Origin: Rhodospirillaceae bacterium
Lineage (GTDB): Bacteria; Pseudomonadota; Alphaproteobacteria; Thalassobaculales; Thalassobaculaceae
Assembly: GCA_002701455.1 (NCBI GenBank)
Contig: NZVJ01000024.1
Location: 27,670-33,735 of the forward strand
Direction of reading: 5' to 3'
Length of the DNA stretch: 6,066 nt
The notes under the pieces are model-generated. The model was not told the origin of the DNA and searched no databases. It saw only the letters and a list, made by a program, of their open reading frames with translations. Below, piece after piece: positions 1 to 5,759 of this stretch. Each line of letters starts with the position of its first letter. Positions within the stretch are counted from its first letter, which is position 1. A program made the translations under genes and the position numbers.

Positions 1-110
1 ACAAGAGGGCAGAATGGATTGCACATAGAAATTTTGACCCTATAGATGCGCTTGACGATCAATGTTTGGAAGAATTAGCAGATAACTCACCGTCTGTAGC
101 AGCGGAATGA
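1..110 (+). CDS. C-terminal end of an unidentified protein (partial)
   Basis: An open frame enters from the left edge (first complete codon at position 3) and ends at TGA 108-110. It encodes 35 residues beginning KRAEWIAHRNFDPIDALDD and ending LADNSPSVAAE. The other two plus frames hit stops within the first 45 bases, so this is the only plus-strand frame that can be coding here. The tail is acidic and probably helical, with no signal, membrane segment or cofactor motif. I do not recognise the family, and too little is present to assign a function. It converges on the amidase gene, with 98 bp between the two stop codons. A chance open frame of this length cannot be excluded, but the amino-acid composition looks protein-like. 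Confidence 0.5.
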   Translation, partial: KRAEWIAHRNFDPIDALDDQCLEELADNSPSVAAE

Positions 111-208
111 TTTTTCCTCTGCCCTAATTTCCTAATATTTTCTATTGTGAACTATGTTCAAATAATATTGAAAACTTAGATAGCATTTTACTTTCTAACC
201 AGGCGTCA
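111..208. other. Convergent intergenic spacer, AT-rich
   Basis: This 98-bp spacer separates two convergent stop codons. It holds a weak nested dyad: TGAAC (148-152) and GTTCA (156-160) around a TAT loop, flanked by AATATT at 134-139 and 164-169. The arms are short and AT-rich with no clean T-tract, so I do not call a terminator. Nothing else is visible. Confidence 0.4.
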
Positions 209-1702
209 CTATTTCGGTTTGCCCATAAAAACGTTAGGGGTATTCAGTTGATCACTAACGGGCCTGACGTCGGATAAATCGACCTCTGGCCGACGGAAAA
301 ATTCGGCTGCTATTTTTTCATACCCCGCTCCCAAGCAAATTGCATTGTCATCACAAAACTTTTTGGCAATAACCTGCATACCAACGGGCCTGCCGTCACG
401 GGTTGTACCACAGGGTAGCGAAATCATCGGTAGACCCGTTACACTGAAAATATATGTTGCCAGAAAAACATCTTGAAACCTCTCAACAGCTTTTCCCCCA
501 ACTTGACTTGGGAAAGGTTCATCAAGCCTGAACGGGGGAGCGCCGACAGATGGTGCCACGATAAAATCATATCTTTGCATGAACTTCCTAACGTTATGCC
601 AGTATTGTGTCCTTAATTTCTCTGACCTAACTACATCACGGACTGACAATTCCAGTGCTGCTGATACTTGGTTCACCAGCTGATCCGTCATCAAATCACT
701 ATGGGCATCAAATCTATCCGCATAGCGAGCAACCATTCCAAACCCCCTGGTTCCGGTGACTATCTCTTTGATATCTGAAGCATCAAAACAATCCTCTTCG
801 ATAGTGAAACCAAGCTGCTCAAACCGTGCAGCGGCAGACTTGACCAATATCTCAACTTCTGGATCTACAGGTACGATGCCGCCAAAGTTGCCGGCATAGG
901 CTATTCTACCCTTATCTTTTGGAATAGGCTCACCACTCGCCGCCGCCACGAAATCTTTACCATCATTAGGTAAAGAACTTGGATCTCTATTGTCTGGACC
1001 TGAGAGAACATGCATGGCTAGACCTATGTCGGATACGAACCTAACCATTGGTCCTTGAACATGTTCTACAAGAGTATCCCAACCGTAATCTGTAGGATAG
1101 AAGGGTATGCGTCCAGGAGTAGGACGAAGGCCAACTAAATTATTGAAGGAACAGGGGATTCTGATAGACCCTCCAAGGTCTGTACCAATAGCAAGTGGCG
1201 CCATCGCGGCGGCAATTGAAGCGCCGGCTCCCCCGCTTGATCCTCCTGCCGTGACATTAACATTCCAGGGGTTTCTTGTGGTTCCAAATATTTTATTAGA
1301 TGTATTAATATCGTGAGCAAACTCTGGAGTATTTGTTTTACCTAATAATAAACCACCAGCCTCTTTTAGTCTCTCGACCGAAATCGTATCTTCATCAGGG
1401 ATATCATTTTCTAATAATAATGATCCAAATGTCGTTCTAACACCTTTAGTCTGTAAAATGTCCTTGATCAGAAAAGGAACACCTTCAAGAGGGCGTGGAT
1501 TACCGCCCGAAGCTATTCGTTCGTCTATTGCGCGCGCCTCTTCCAATATCGTTTCACTCAAAGTGCAAATAGCGTTGATAATAGGATTTACTTCTTCTAT
1601 CCGGTTCAAAAACGTCATCACCACTTCGACAGCACTTAGCTCCCTGCTTCCGACCCCCGCCGCAATTTTTGCAGCAGACATATCAAGAATTTGGTTAGAC
1701 AT
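209..1702 (-). CDS. Amidase signature (AS) family amidohydrolase
   Basis: This 497-residue protein is the usual length for the amidase signature family, whose members hydrolyse carboxylic amides (or aryl esters) through a Ser-cisSer-Lys triad. All three residues are visible: Lys80 in PFLIKD, cis-Ser155 in GGSSGG (153-158) and nucleophile Ser179 in GTDLGGSIR (173-181). The spacing of the two serines (24 residues) matches fatty acid amide hydrolase. The stretch GLLLGKTNTPEFAHD (117-131) and the GLRPTPGRIP segment (191-200) are also typical. There is no signal peptide, so it is probably cytoplasmic. The start is fixed by a strong GGAGG five bases before ATG 1702-1700. No gatB or gatC lies nearby, which argues against the tRNA-amidotransferase subunit GatA. 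The substrate cannot be read from the sequence. It is divergent from the dehydrogenase gene at 1999, sharing a 296-bp control region. The family call is firm, the specificity unknown. Confidence 0.93.
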   Translation of the reverse strand: MSNQILDMSAAKIAAGVGSRELSAVEVVMTFLNRIEEVNPIINAICTLSETILEEARAIDERIASGGNPRPLEGVPFLIKDILQTKGVRTTFGSLLLENDIPDEDTISVERLKEAGGLLLGKTNTPEFAHDINTSNKIFGTTRNPWNVNVTAGGSSGGAGASIAAAMAPLAIGTDLGGSIRIPCSFNNLVGLRPTPGRIPFYPTDYGWDTLVEHVQGPMVRFVSDIGLAMHVLSGPDNRDPSSLPNDGKDFVAAASGEPIPKDKGRIAYAGNFGGIVPVDPEVEILVKSAAARFEQLGFTIEEDCFDASDIKEIVTGTRGFGMVARYADRFDAHSDLMTDQLVNQVSAALELSVRDVVRSEKLRTQYWHNVRKFMQRYDFIVAPSVGAPPFRLDEPFPSQVGGKAVERFQDVFLATYIFSVTGLPMISLPCGTTRDGRPVGMQVIAKKFCDDNAICLGAGYEKIAAEFFRRPEVDLSDVRPVSDQLNTPNVFMGKPK

Positions 1703-1706
1703 TTTT

Positions 1707-1711
1707 CCTCC
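1707..1711 (-). promoter_or_regulatory. Ribosome binding site of the amidase gene
   Basis: On the minus strand GGAGG precedes the ATG at 1702 by four A residues. This supports the first methionine over Met8. Confidence 0.75.
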
Positions 1712-1847
1712 AGATTATATTACATTTATAAATAACGTCAGGCAGAGACCAAAGTTTAGAGGCTCCGTGTTTTCTCTACATCTAACAGAGATGCTTGATT
1801 GACTAGGAGAATAAACGCAATCTGTCAATTTTTCTAGCGACGCTGTG

Positions 1848-1869
1848 GAGATCGGGGTAGTGAGATCGG
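1848..1869. repeat. Short tandem direct repeat GAGATCGG x2
   Basis: GAGATCGG occurs at 1848-1855 and again at 1862-1869, with starts 14 bp apart, in otherwise AT-rich DNA between divergent genes. Direct repeats like this can be activator sites, but two 8-bp copies could also be chance. Confidence 0.4.
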
Positions 1870-1939
1870 ACAAGCAAATTACACAGATAAACTTTTGCGA
1901 TACCACTTATCTATTATATTTACGATAGTATTCTTTACC

Positions 1940-1969
1940 TTGCTCTTCTAAGTCTAAAATGGATATATG
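1940..1969 (+). promoter_or_regulatory. Weak candidate promoter of the dehydrogenase gene
   Basis: TTGCTC (1940-1945) followed after 18 bp by TATATG (1964-1969) is the best -35/-10-like pair close to the start at 1999. Neither hexamer is strong. The -10-like box lies inside the palindrome at 1958-1977, an arrangement that would suit repression. This is inference from spacing only. Confidence 0.25.
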
Positions 1970-1977
1970 TATCCATT
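1958..1977. promoter_or_regulatory. Perfect palindrome, candidate operator
   Basis: AATGGATA (1958-1965) and TATCCATT (1970-1977) are exact inverted repeats separated by TATG. The 20-bp element ends 21 bp before the ATG at 1999. The 8-4-8 layout suits a dimeric helix-turn-helix repressor such as the GntR or TetR type. No T-tract follows, so it is not a terminator. Which regulator binds is unknown. Confidence 0.5.
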
Positions 1978-1986
1978 CAAAAATTA

Positions 1987-1992
1987 TGGAGG
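1987..1992 (+). promoter_or_regulatory. Ribosome binding site of the dehydrogenase gene
   Basis: TGGAGG sits six bases upstream of ATG 1999, an optimal spacing, and fixes the start. Confidence 0.75.
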
Positions 1993-1998
1993 TATTAA

Positions 1999-2898
1999 AT
2001 GGCGCGCTTATGTGAGGGGCGAATAGCACTAGTAACAGGGGCCGCCCGTGGCGTTGGAAGAGAACACGCTCTGGGTCTGGCGAAACACGGAGCCAAGGTC
2101 GTCGTCAACGACCTTGGCGCGGGAGTAGACGGTTCAGGCGCCGATACTACACCGGCACAAGCGGTCGTCGATGAGATAAAGGACCTGGGCGGCGAGGCTA
2201 TCGTTAACGGAGATGATGTGAGTTCCTGGGATGGTGCCAAAAACATGATCGACCAAACAATCGATGCCTTTGGAACTATTGATGTGGTTGTGAATAATGC
2301 TGGTATTTTAAGAGATAGAATGCTTGTCAATATGACAGAAGATGAATGGGACGCTGTTATTCAGGTACACTTAAAAGGAACATTTGCTCCATCCCGTCAT
2401 GCGGCAGCCTATTGGCGTCAACGCTCAAAAGAAACTGGAGAAAAAGTCAACGCGCGAATAATTAATACGAGTTCGACATCGGGCCTCTATGGAAACATTG
2501 GCCAAACCAATTATGGCGCAGCTAAAGCGGGGATAGCAGCCTTTACGATCATAGCTGCAAGGGAGCTGGCACGTATAGGGGTAACAGTTAATGCTATCTC
2601 GCCTACGGCCTATACTCGGATGACCGATAATCTTCGTGAATACACCGAAGAGGATATTGAACGTAGAGATCCACGCTGGGTATCACCTACTATCGTTTAC
2701 TTATCCAGCGCCGAAGCCAGTGATATCACAGGACGGGTAATTCAGGCTGGTAATGGCAGGGTTGCCGTTTGCGAGGGATGGCGACGTGGCGCTGAAATAG
2801 ATCAATTAGAGGATGCAGAGGCGATAGGACCAATGATACGCGACATGATTTCTAACGTACGTATGAACTCAGGAATGGATGGTTTGGAGTTAGACTAA
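1999..2898 (+). CDS. Short-chain dehydrogenase, MFE-2-like hydroxyacyl-CoA dehydrogenase type
   Basis: This 299-residue classical SDR has the nucleotide loop TGAARGVG (13-20), Asp38 in VVVNDLG at the end of beta-strand 2 (which favours NAD+), NNAG (99-102), Ser159, and Tyr172 with Lys176 in YGAAK. Several stretches resemble the (3R)-hydroxyacyl-CoA dehydrogenase domain of peroxisomal multifunctional enzyme 2: VVVNDLG, NNAGILRDR, VHLKGTF and SGLYGNIGQTNY. His124 occupies the usual SDR asparagine position, as in that subgroup. A C-terminal extension of about 40 residues (260-299) follows the GWRRG motif, as in 300-residue actinobacterial and proteobacterial relatives. The hydratase and SCP2 domains of the full enzyme are absent. 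The likely role is oxidation of a hydroxyacyl-CoA or other secondary alcohol in the cytoplasm. The substrate is not determinable. It is convergent with the molybdenum hydroxylase, 44 bp away. The first 250 bp are clearly more GC-rich than the rest. Confidence 0.9.
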   Translation: MARLCEGRIALVTGAARGVGREHALGLAKHGAKVVVNDLGAGVDGSGADTTPAQAVVDEIKDLGGEAIVNGDDVSSWDGAKNMIDQTIDAFGTIDVVVNNAGILRDRMLVNMTEDEWDAVIQVHLKGTFAPSRHAAAYWRQRSKETGEKVNARIINTSSTSGLYGNIGQTNYGAAKAGIAAFTIIAARELARIGVTVNAISPTAYTRMTDNLREYTEEDIERRDPRWVSPTIVYLSSAEASDITGRVIQAGNGRVAVCEGWRRGAEIDQLEDAEAIGPMIRDMISNVRMNSGMDGLELD

Positions 2899-2942
2899 AC
2901 AGGCTCTAATATTATCTTCGTTTATATAAGGAATTGAAATAA
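2899..2942. other. Short convergent spacer
   Basis: Forty-four AT-rich bases lie between the TAA of the dehydrogenase (2896-2898) and the stop of the convergent molybdenum hydroxylase (TGA on the minus strand, 2943-2945). I see no hairpin with a T-tract, so how the two convergent transcripts end is unclear. Confidence 0.4.
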
Positions 2943-5237
2943 TCAGCCTCTGGCACCGGAAATGGCACGCCATATATTTTGACTGGTAAGCGGCATATCA
3001 AGGTGTGTTATTTTCAAAGGTGCTAAAGCGTTTAAAACTGCATGCACAACTGTCTGGGGGGCTGCAATACAGCCTGCCTGCCCTACCCCTTTCACCCCTA
3101 AACTATTAGCATCGGTTGGAGTGCCGTCCAGCGTTGCCTCAAAGTTGGGCAACATCGCTGCCCGCGGAAGCGTATAGTCCATTAATGACCCGGACAGTAG
3201 TTGGCCTGTATTCTTTTCGAAAGATACGAACTCCATTAATGCCTGACCTATCCCCTGCGCAACTCCTCCATGAAGTTGCCCTTCAGTAAGATCAGGGTTT
3301 ACGAGGGAACCATAATCATCAACCATTATATACCGTAATAAATTTACGAACCCTGTATCGGGGTCGACTTCCACTTCTGCAGCGTGACACCCGTTAGGAA
3401 AGGTAAAAGGAGCATTTTCTCTTTTAGTAAAAGTATCCAAACCAAAGCCTGTTAGATGAGGTGCAATTCTGCCATCTCTTGCAGCAACCGCCACTTCTTG
3501 AAGTGTTACAGATTTATTACCACCTGTAGATGCAAAAACACCGTTTTCAAAGGATAACTCCTCAGGCTCTGCTTGTAATAAAACGGCCGCAACACCCGTT
3601 GCCTTATTAATTACTTCTTCAACAGACAACATCATTGTTGCGGCTCCCATATGCATTGAACGAGCGCCGCCGTGTCCGGACCCAAGTCGAACTTCGAAAG
3701 TATCCGCTTGTATATAATCAAAAAGTTCAGGCGCGACGTTCAAACATTTCGATACTAAATCAATATAGGTTGTTTCATGTCCCTGCCCGTTAGATTCCGT
3801 GCCAACACGCAATTCAATTCGTCCGCTTTCAGTAAAACGAATCTCTGCACCTTCCGCAGGAAAGCCTCTTGAAGTCTCTAAAAAACACCCGAAGCCAATA
3901 CCTCTTAAATATCCTCTTTTTCTAGACTCCTCAAGACGATCTGAAAAGTCGTTATAACCTATATACTTTCGAGCCTTTTCAATATTTTCCTTGAACTTCC
4001 CGCAGTCTATTTGTAATCCAAAAGCGGTGTTGTGAGGGAGTACTGAAATGATATTTTTTTCCCTTAGTTCCACAGGATCAAAGTTAAATTTAACTGCAGC
4101 GGTATCTATCAGACGTTCAATGATAAAATTAGCTTCCGGTTTTCCTGCCCCCCTATATGCATCAACTGGGGTCGTATTTGTAAATACCCCTTTAGACCTC
4201 ATAAAAATAAGAGGAAGATTATAAACTCCTCCCATAGCTGTTGAGGCGGCATTAGTAGAAGCATTTGGTCCACCCGCCGAAAGATACGCCCCCATATTAG
4301 CCGTTAAGTCGGCCTCGAGAGCCAAGAACTTTCCATCGGTGTCGAGGGCTAATCGCGCATGAGTTGTGACATCTCTTCCATGCAACGCTGATGAATTATC
4401 TTCGGACCGTTCAGCAACCCACTTTATCGGCCGTTCAAGCTTTCGTGATGCCCATAAAAGAAGAACCCACTCGGGGAAAAGGAAATTTTTCAAACCAAAT
4501 CCACCTCCAACATCAGGAGCGGATACTTGAATTTTTTCTACTGGGATTTTAAATATATCATTAGCAAGTTGATCTCGAATAGCATGAACACCTTGAGCTG
4601 TGCAAGACAAGTGCATTGTATCAGATTCGGCATCATAAAAACTCAGTCCAGCGCGTGGTTCCAGTGGAGCGGCCATCACACGGTTGTTTATTATCTCTAG
4701 TTCCACAACATAGGGTGCCTTAGCAATATTTCGTTTAACTTCGTCTTTATTCCCTTTTTCAAACCGATAGGCAATATTGTCGGGCGCACTCTCCCAAATA
4801 CTTTGCGGGTCAGGTTTTAAGGCGTCACTCACATTTACCACTGCCGGGATAGTTTCATATTCGATCTGTATTAAGTCTACTGCAGCGTTAGCGGCCTCTA
4901 TAGATTCTGCTATAACGAGAACCACCGGGTCACCTACATGTCTTACGCGTCTTACAGCAAGAGCTGACCGCTTCGTTGAAACGATTGGTAGCACGGCTGG
5001 AAATTGCGTTGTGCATGGCAAATAACCAATTCCATCCGCTTCCAGATCTGCACCTGTAAAAATAGCAAGAACGCCATTTAAACCGATTGCCTCCTCAATA
5101 TTTATGCCTTTTAGATTAGCGTGTGCATAGGGAGACCTAAGAACTCTTGCGTATGCCTGTTTATTTAGATTTAAGTTAGCTACGAAGCTACCAAGACCCT
5201 TTAAAAATCTTGCATCTTCCTTTCTTTGCGCTGACAT
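2943..5237 (-). CDS. Molybdenum hydroxylase large subunit, form II CoxL-like (xanthine dehydrogenase family)
   Basis: This 764-residue, full-length molybdopterin-binding subunit belongs to the xanthine oxidase/aerobic CO dehydrogenase family. The N-terminal aldehyde oxidase/xanthine dehydrogenase a/b hammerhead domain covers about 5-135 (RSPYAHA at 34-40). The Mo-pterin domains follow: QGVHAIR (215-221), PDVGGGFGLK (241-250), DAYRGAGK (359-366), SNGQGHET (482-489), GGARSMHMGAA (523-533) and LHGGVAQGIGQAL (655-667). AYRGAGx marks form II. The AYxCSFR loop of true CO dehydrogenase is absent, so CO oxidation is unlikely. Such enzymes hydroxylate N-heterocycles or oxidise aldehydes, using medium (FAD) and small (2Fe-2S) partners. 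Neither partner gene is adjacent. Odd points are Gln720 in GVGQAG, where the catalytic Glu normally sits, and Lys366 replacing the usual Arg. The start is firm because an in-frame TAA immediately precedes the ATG, and AAAGGAG lies about 11 bases upstream. The substrate is unknown. Confidence 0.93.
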   Translation of the reverse strand: MSAQRKEDARFLKGLGSFVANLNLNKQAYARVLRSPYAHANLKGINIEEAIGLNGVLAIFTGADLEADGIGYLPCTTQFPAVLPIVSTKRSALAVRRVRHVGDPVVLVIAESIEAANAAVDLIQIEYETIPAVVNVSDALKPDPQSIWESAPDNIAYRFEKGNKDEVKRNIAKAPYVVELEIINNRVMAAPLEPRAGLSFYDAESDTMHLSCTAQGVHAIRDQLANDIFKIPVEKIQVSAPDVGGGFGLKNFLFPEWVLLLWASRKLERPIKWVAERSEDNSSALHGRDVTTHARLALDTDGKFLALEADLTANMGAYLSAGGPNASTNAASTAMGGVYNLPLIFMRSKGVFTNTTPVDAYRGAGKPEANFIIERLIDTAAVKFNFDPVELREKNIISVLPHNTAFGLQIDCGKFKENIEKARKYIGYNDFSDRLEESRKRGYLRGIGFGCFLETSRGFPAEGAEIRFTESGRIELRVGTESNGQGHETTYIDLVSKCLNVAPELFDYIQADTFEVRLGSGHGGARSMHMGAATMMLSVEEVINKATGVAAVLLQAEPEELSFENGVFASTGGNKSVTLQEVAVAARDGRIAPHLTGFGLDTFTKRENAPFTFPNGCHAAEVEVDPDTGFVNLLRYIMVDDYGSLVNPDLTEGQLHGGVAQGIGQALMEFVSFEKNTGQLLSGSLMDYTLPRAAMLPNFEATLDGTPTDANSLGVKGVGQAGCIAAPQTVVHAVLNALAPLKITHLDMPLTSQNIWRAISGARG

Positions 5238-5275
5238 TTATAGTAACGCTCCTTTAGCTTATACGAAAAGGCCAA

Positions 5276-5302
5276 GATATAAATCTTTGAGGAAACTATC
5301 AA
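5276..5302 (-). promoter_or_regulatory. Weak candidate promoter of the molybdenum hydroxylase gene
   Basis: On the minus strand TTGATA (5297-5302) is followed after 15 bp by TATATC (5276-5281). The -35 box is good, but the spacing is short and the -10 box matches only four positions. It lies about 39 bp upstream of the ATG at 5237. Confidence 0.25.
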
Positions 5303-5365
5303 TCTGGAAATGTAAAAATCAGGAAAGCCGGGCACCGCTCAATTTCAGTAATTCAAAAAGAAGGC

Positions 5366-5394
5366 GTCCTTAGGCGATTGGTCGTTCTAAGGAT
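5366..5394 (-). terminator. Probable intrinsic terminator of rpmF
   Basis: TCCTTAG (5367-5373) and CTAAGGA (5387-5393) are perfect inverted repeats with a 13-base loop, extended by one G-T pair. Read on the minus strand, the stem is followed by GCC and then TTCTTTTT. It starts 31 bp after the rpmF stop. The stem is short and the T-tract is four bases away, so this is moderate evidence. It would separate rpmF transcription from the molybdenum hydroxylase gene. Confidence 0.5.
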
Positions 5395-5424
5395 ACACTC
5401 GCTGGCAGAGAGTATTAGCTTTTC

Positions 5425-5610
5425 TTAATATCTATCTTTCACTTTTAAGACTTGTCGGCCACGATACATACCTGTTTTCAAATCAATATGGTGGGGTCTA
5501 TGAAGTTCTCCCGTGTCTTGATTTTCAACATAAGCATCAGATTTTATCGCGTCATGGGAGCGTCTCATATTTCTCTTCGACGGCGTTGTTTTTCTCTTAG
5601 GCACGGCCAT
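5425..5610 (-). CDS. rpmF: 50S ribosomal protein L32
   Basis: This 61-residue basic protein is a structural component of the large ribosomal subunit, near the peptidyl-transferase side in known ribosomes. The N-terminus [21 protein letters not shown] is the conserved L32 signature. The C-terminal half ([21 protein letters not shown]) matches the alphaproteobacterial form, which lacks the two CxxC zinc-binding pairs found in many other bacteria. The frame stays open nine codons further upstream to an ATG at 5637. I choose the internal ATG 5610-5608 because L32 proteins begin with MAVPK and GAGG lies nine bases before it. It has its own upstream region, 149 bp from the pccA-like gene, and a terminator-like hairpin after it. 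It is therefore probably transcribed alone. Confidence 0.95.
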   Translation of the reverse strand: MAVPKRKTTPSKRNMRRSHDAIKSDAYVENQDTGELHRPHHIDLKTGMYRGRQVLKVKDRY

Positions 5611-5649
5611 GACAATAAACCTCGTACAAATAACCAAAAAACTTAAGAC

Positions 5650-5678
5650 GTAGTAGTTGATGTATGGATTTAAAGCAA
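5650..5678 (-). promoter_or_regulatory. Candidate rpmF promoter
   Basis: On the minus strand TTGCTT (5673-5678), 17 bp, then TACTAC (5650-5655) lies about 40 bp upstream of the rpmF ATG. The spacing is ideal and the -35 box is preceded by C, as in many alphaproteobacterial housekeeping promoters. The -10 box is imperfect. Confidence 0.35.
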
Positions 5679-5695
5679 GTAAAAACTCTACCTTA

Positions 5696-5715
5696 ATAAG
5701 TTTGACAAAACTTAT
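5696..5715. repeat. Perfect AT-rich palindrome upstream of rpmF
   Basis: ATAAGTTT (5696-5703) and AAACTTAT (5708-5715) are exact inverted repeats around GACA. The element lies 44 bp after the pccA-like stop and 85 bp before the rpmF start. It could be an operator-like site or part of a weak termination signal for the upstream gene. The stem has only two G-C pairs and no T-tract directly follows it, so neither reading is secure. Confidence 0.4.
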
Positions 5716-5759
5716 GAATTACTTTTTTCAATAACTGGCTTTATCATTTTTTAGAAACT

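Larger units (their letters stand above)
1703..1998. promoter_or_regulatory. Divergent intergenic control region (amidase / dehydrogenase)
   Basis: These 296 bp separate the divergent starts of the amidase and the short-chain dehydrogenase. Short open frames here show no codon structure or recognisable protein, so I treat the stretch as non-coding. Visible elements are a direct repeat GAGATCGG (1848-1855 and 1862-1869), a 6-bp inverted pair ATTGAC/GTCAAT (1798-1803 and 1824-1829) and a perfect palindrome at 1958-1977. The number of symmetric or repeated elements suggests regulated expression of one or both genes. No regulator gene is present in the window. Confidence 0.6.

Noticed and set aside
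134..169. Nested dyad between the left-edge gene and the amidase as a bidirectional terminator
   Set aside because: The stems are short (5-6 bp), AT-rich and not properly nested, without an adjacent T-tract.
209..1702. GatA, glutamyl-tRNA(Gln) amidotransferase subunit A
   Set aside because: No gatB or gatC is adjacent, and the C-terminal half lacks the GatA features I would expect. A general amidase is the safer call.
1714..1719. Perfect TATAAT on the minus strand upstream of the amidase, with CTGACG 16 bp further up
   Set aside because: It ends only 11 bp before the ATG, so transcription would start within or after the GGAGG ribosome binding site. It would work only for a leaderless transcript, which the strong Shine-Dalgarno argues against.
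1458..1802. Plus-strand 114-residue open frame overlapping the amidase start
   Set aside because: It is antisense to the amidase, has no family resemblance and no ribosome binding site that I can see.
1715..1906. Minus-strand 63-residue open frame in the divergent spacer
   Set aside because: The composition is not protein-like, no ribosome binding site is evident, and it ends in the amidase leader.
2943..5237. Calling the large subunit a genuine carbon monoxide dehydrogenase (coxL)
   Set aside because: The form I loop AYxCSFR with its copper-binding cysteine is absent; the protein has AYRGAGK, lacks the catalytic Glu and has no coxM or coxS beside it.
5611..5637. Nine-codon N-terminal extension of L32 from an ATG at 5637
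   Set aside because: L32 proteins start MAVPK, and a GAGG lies nine bases before the internal ATG at 5610.
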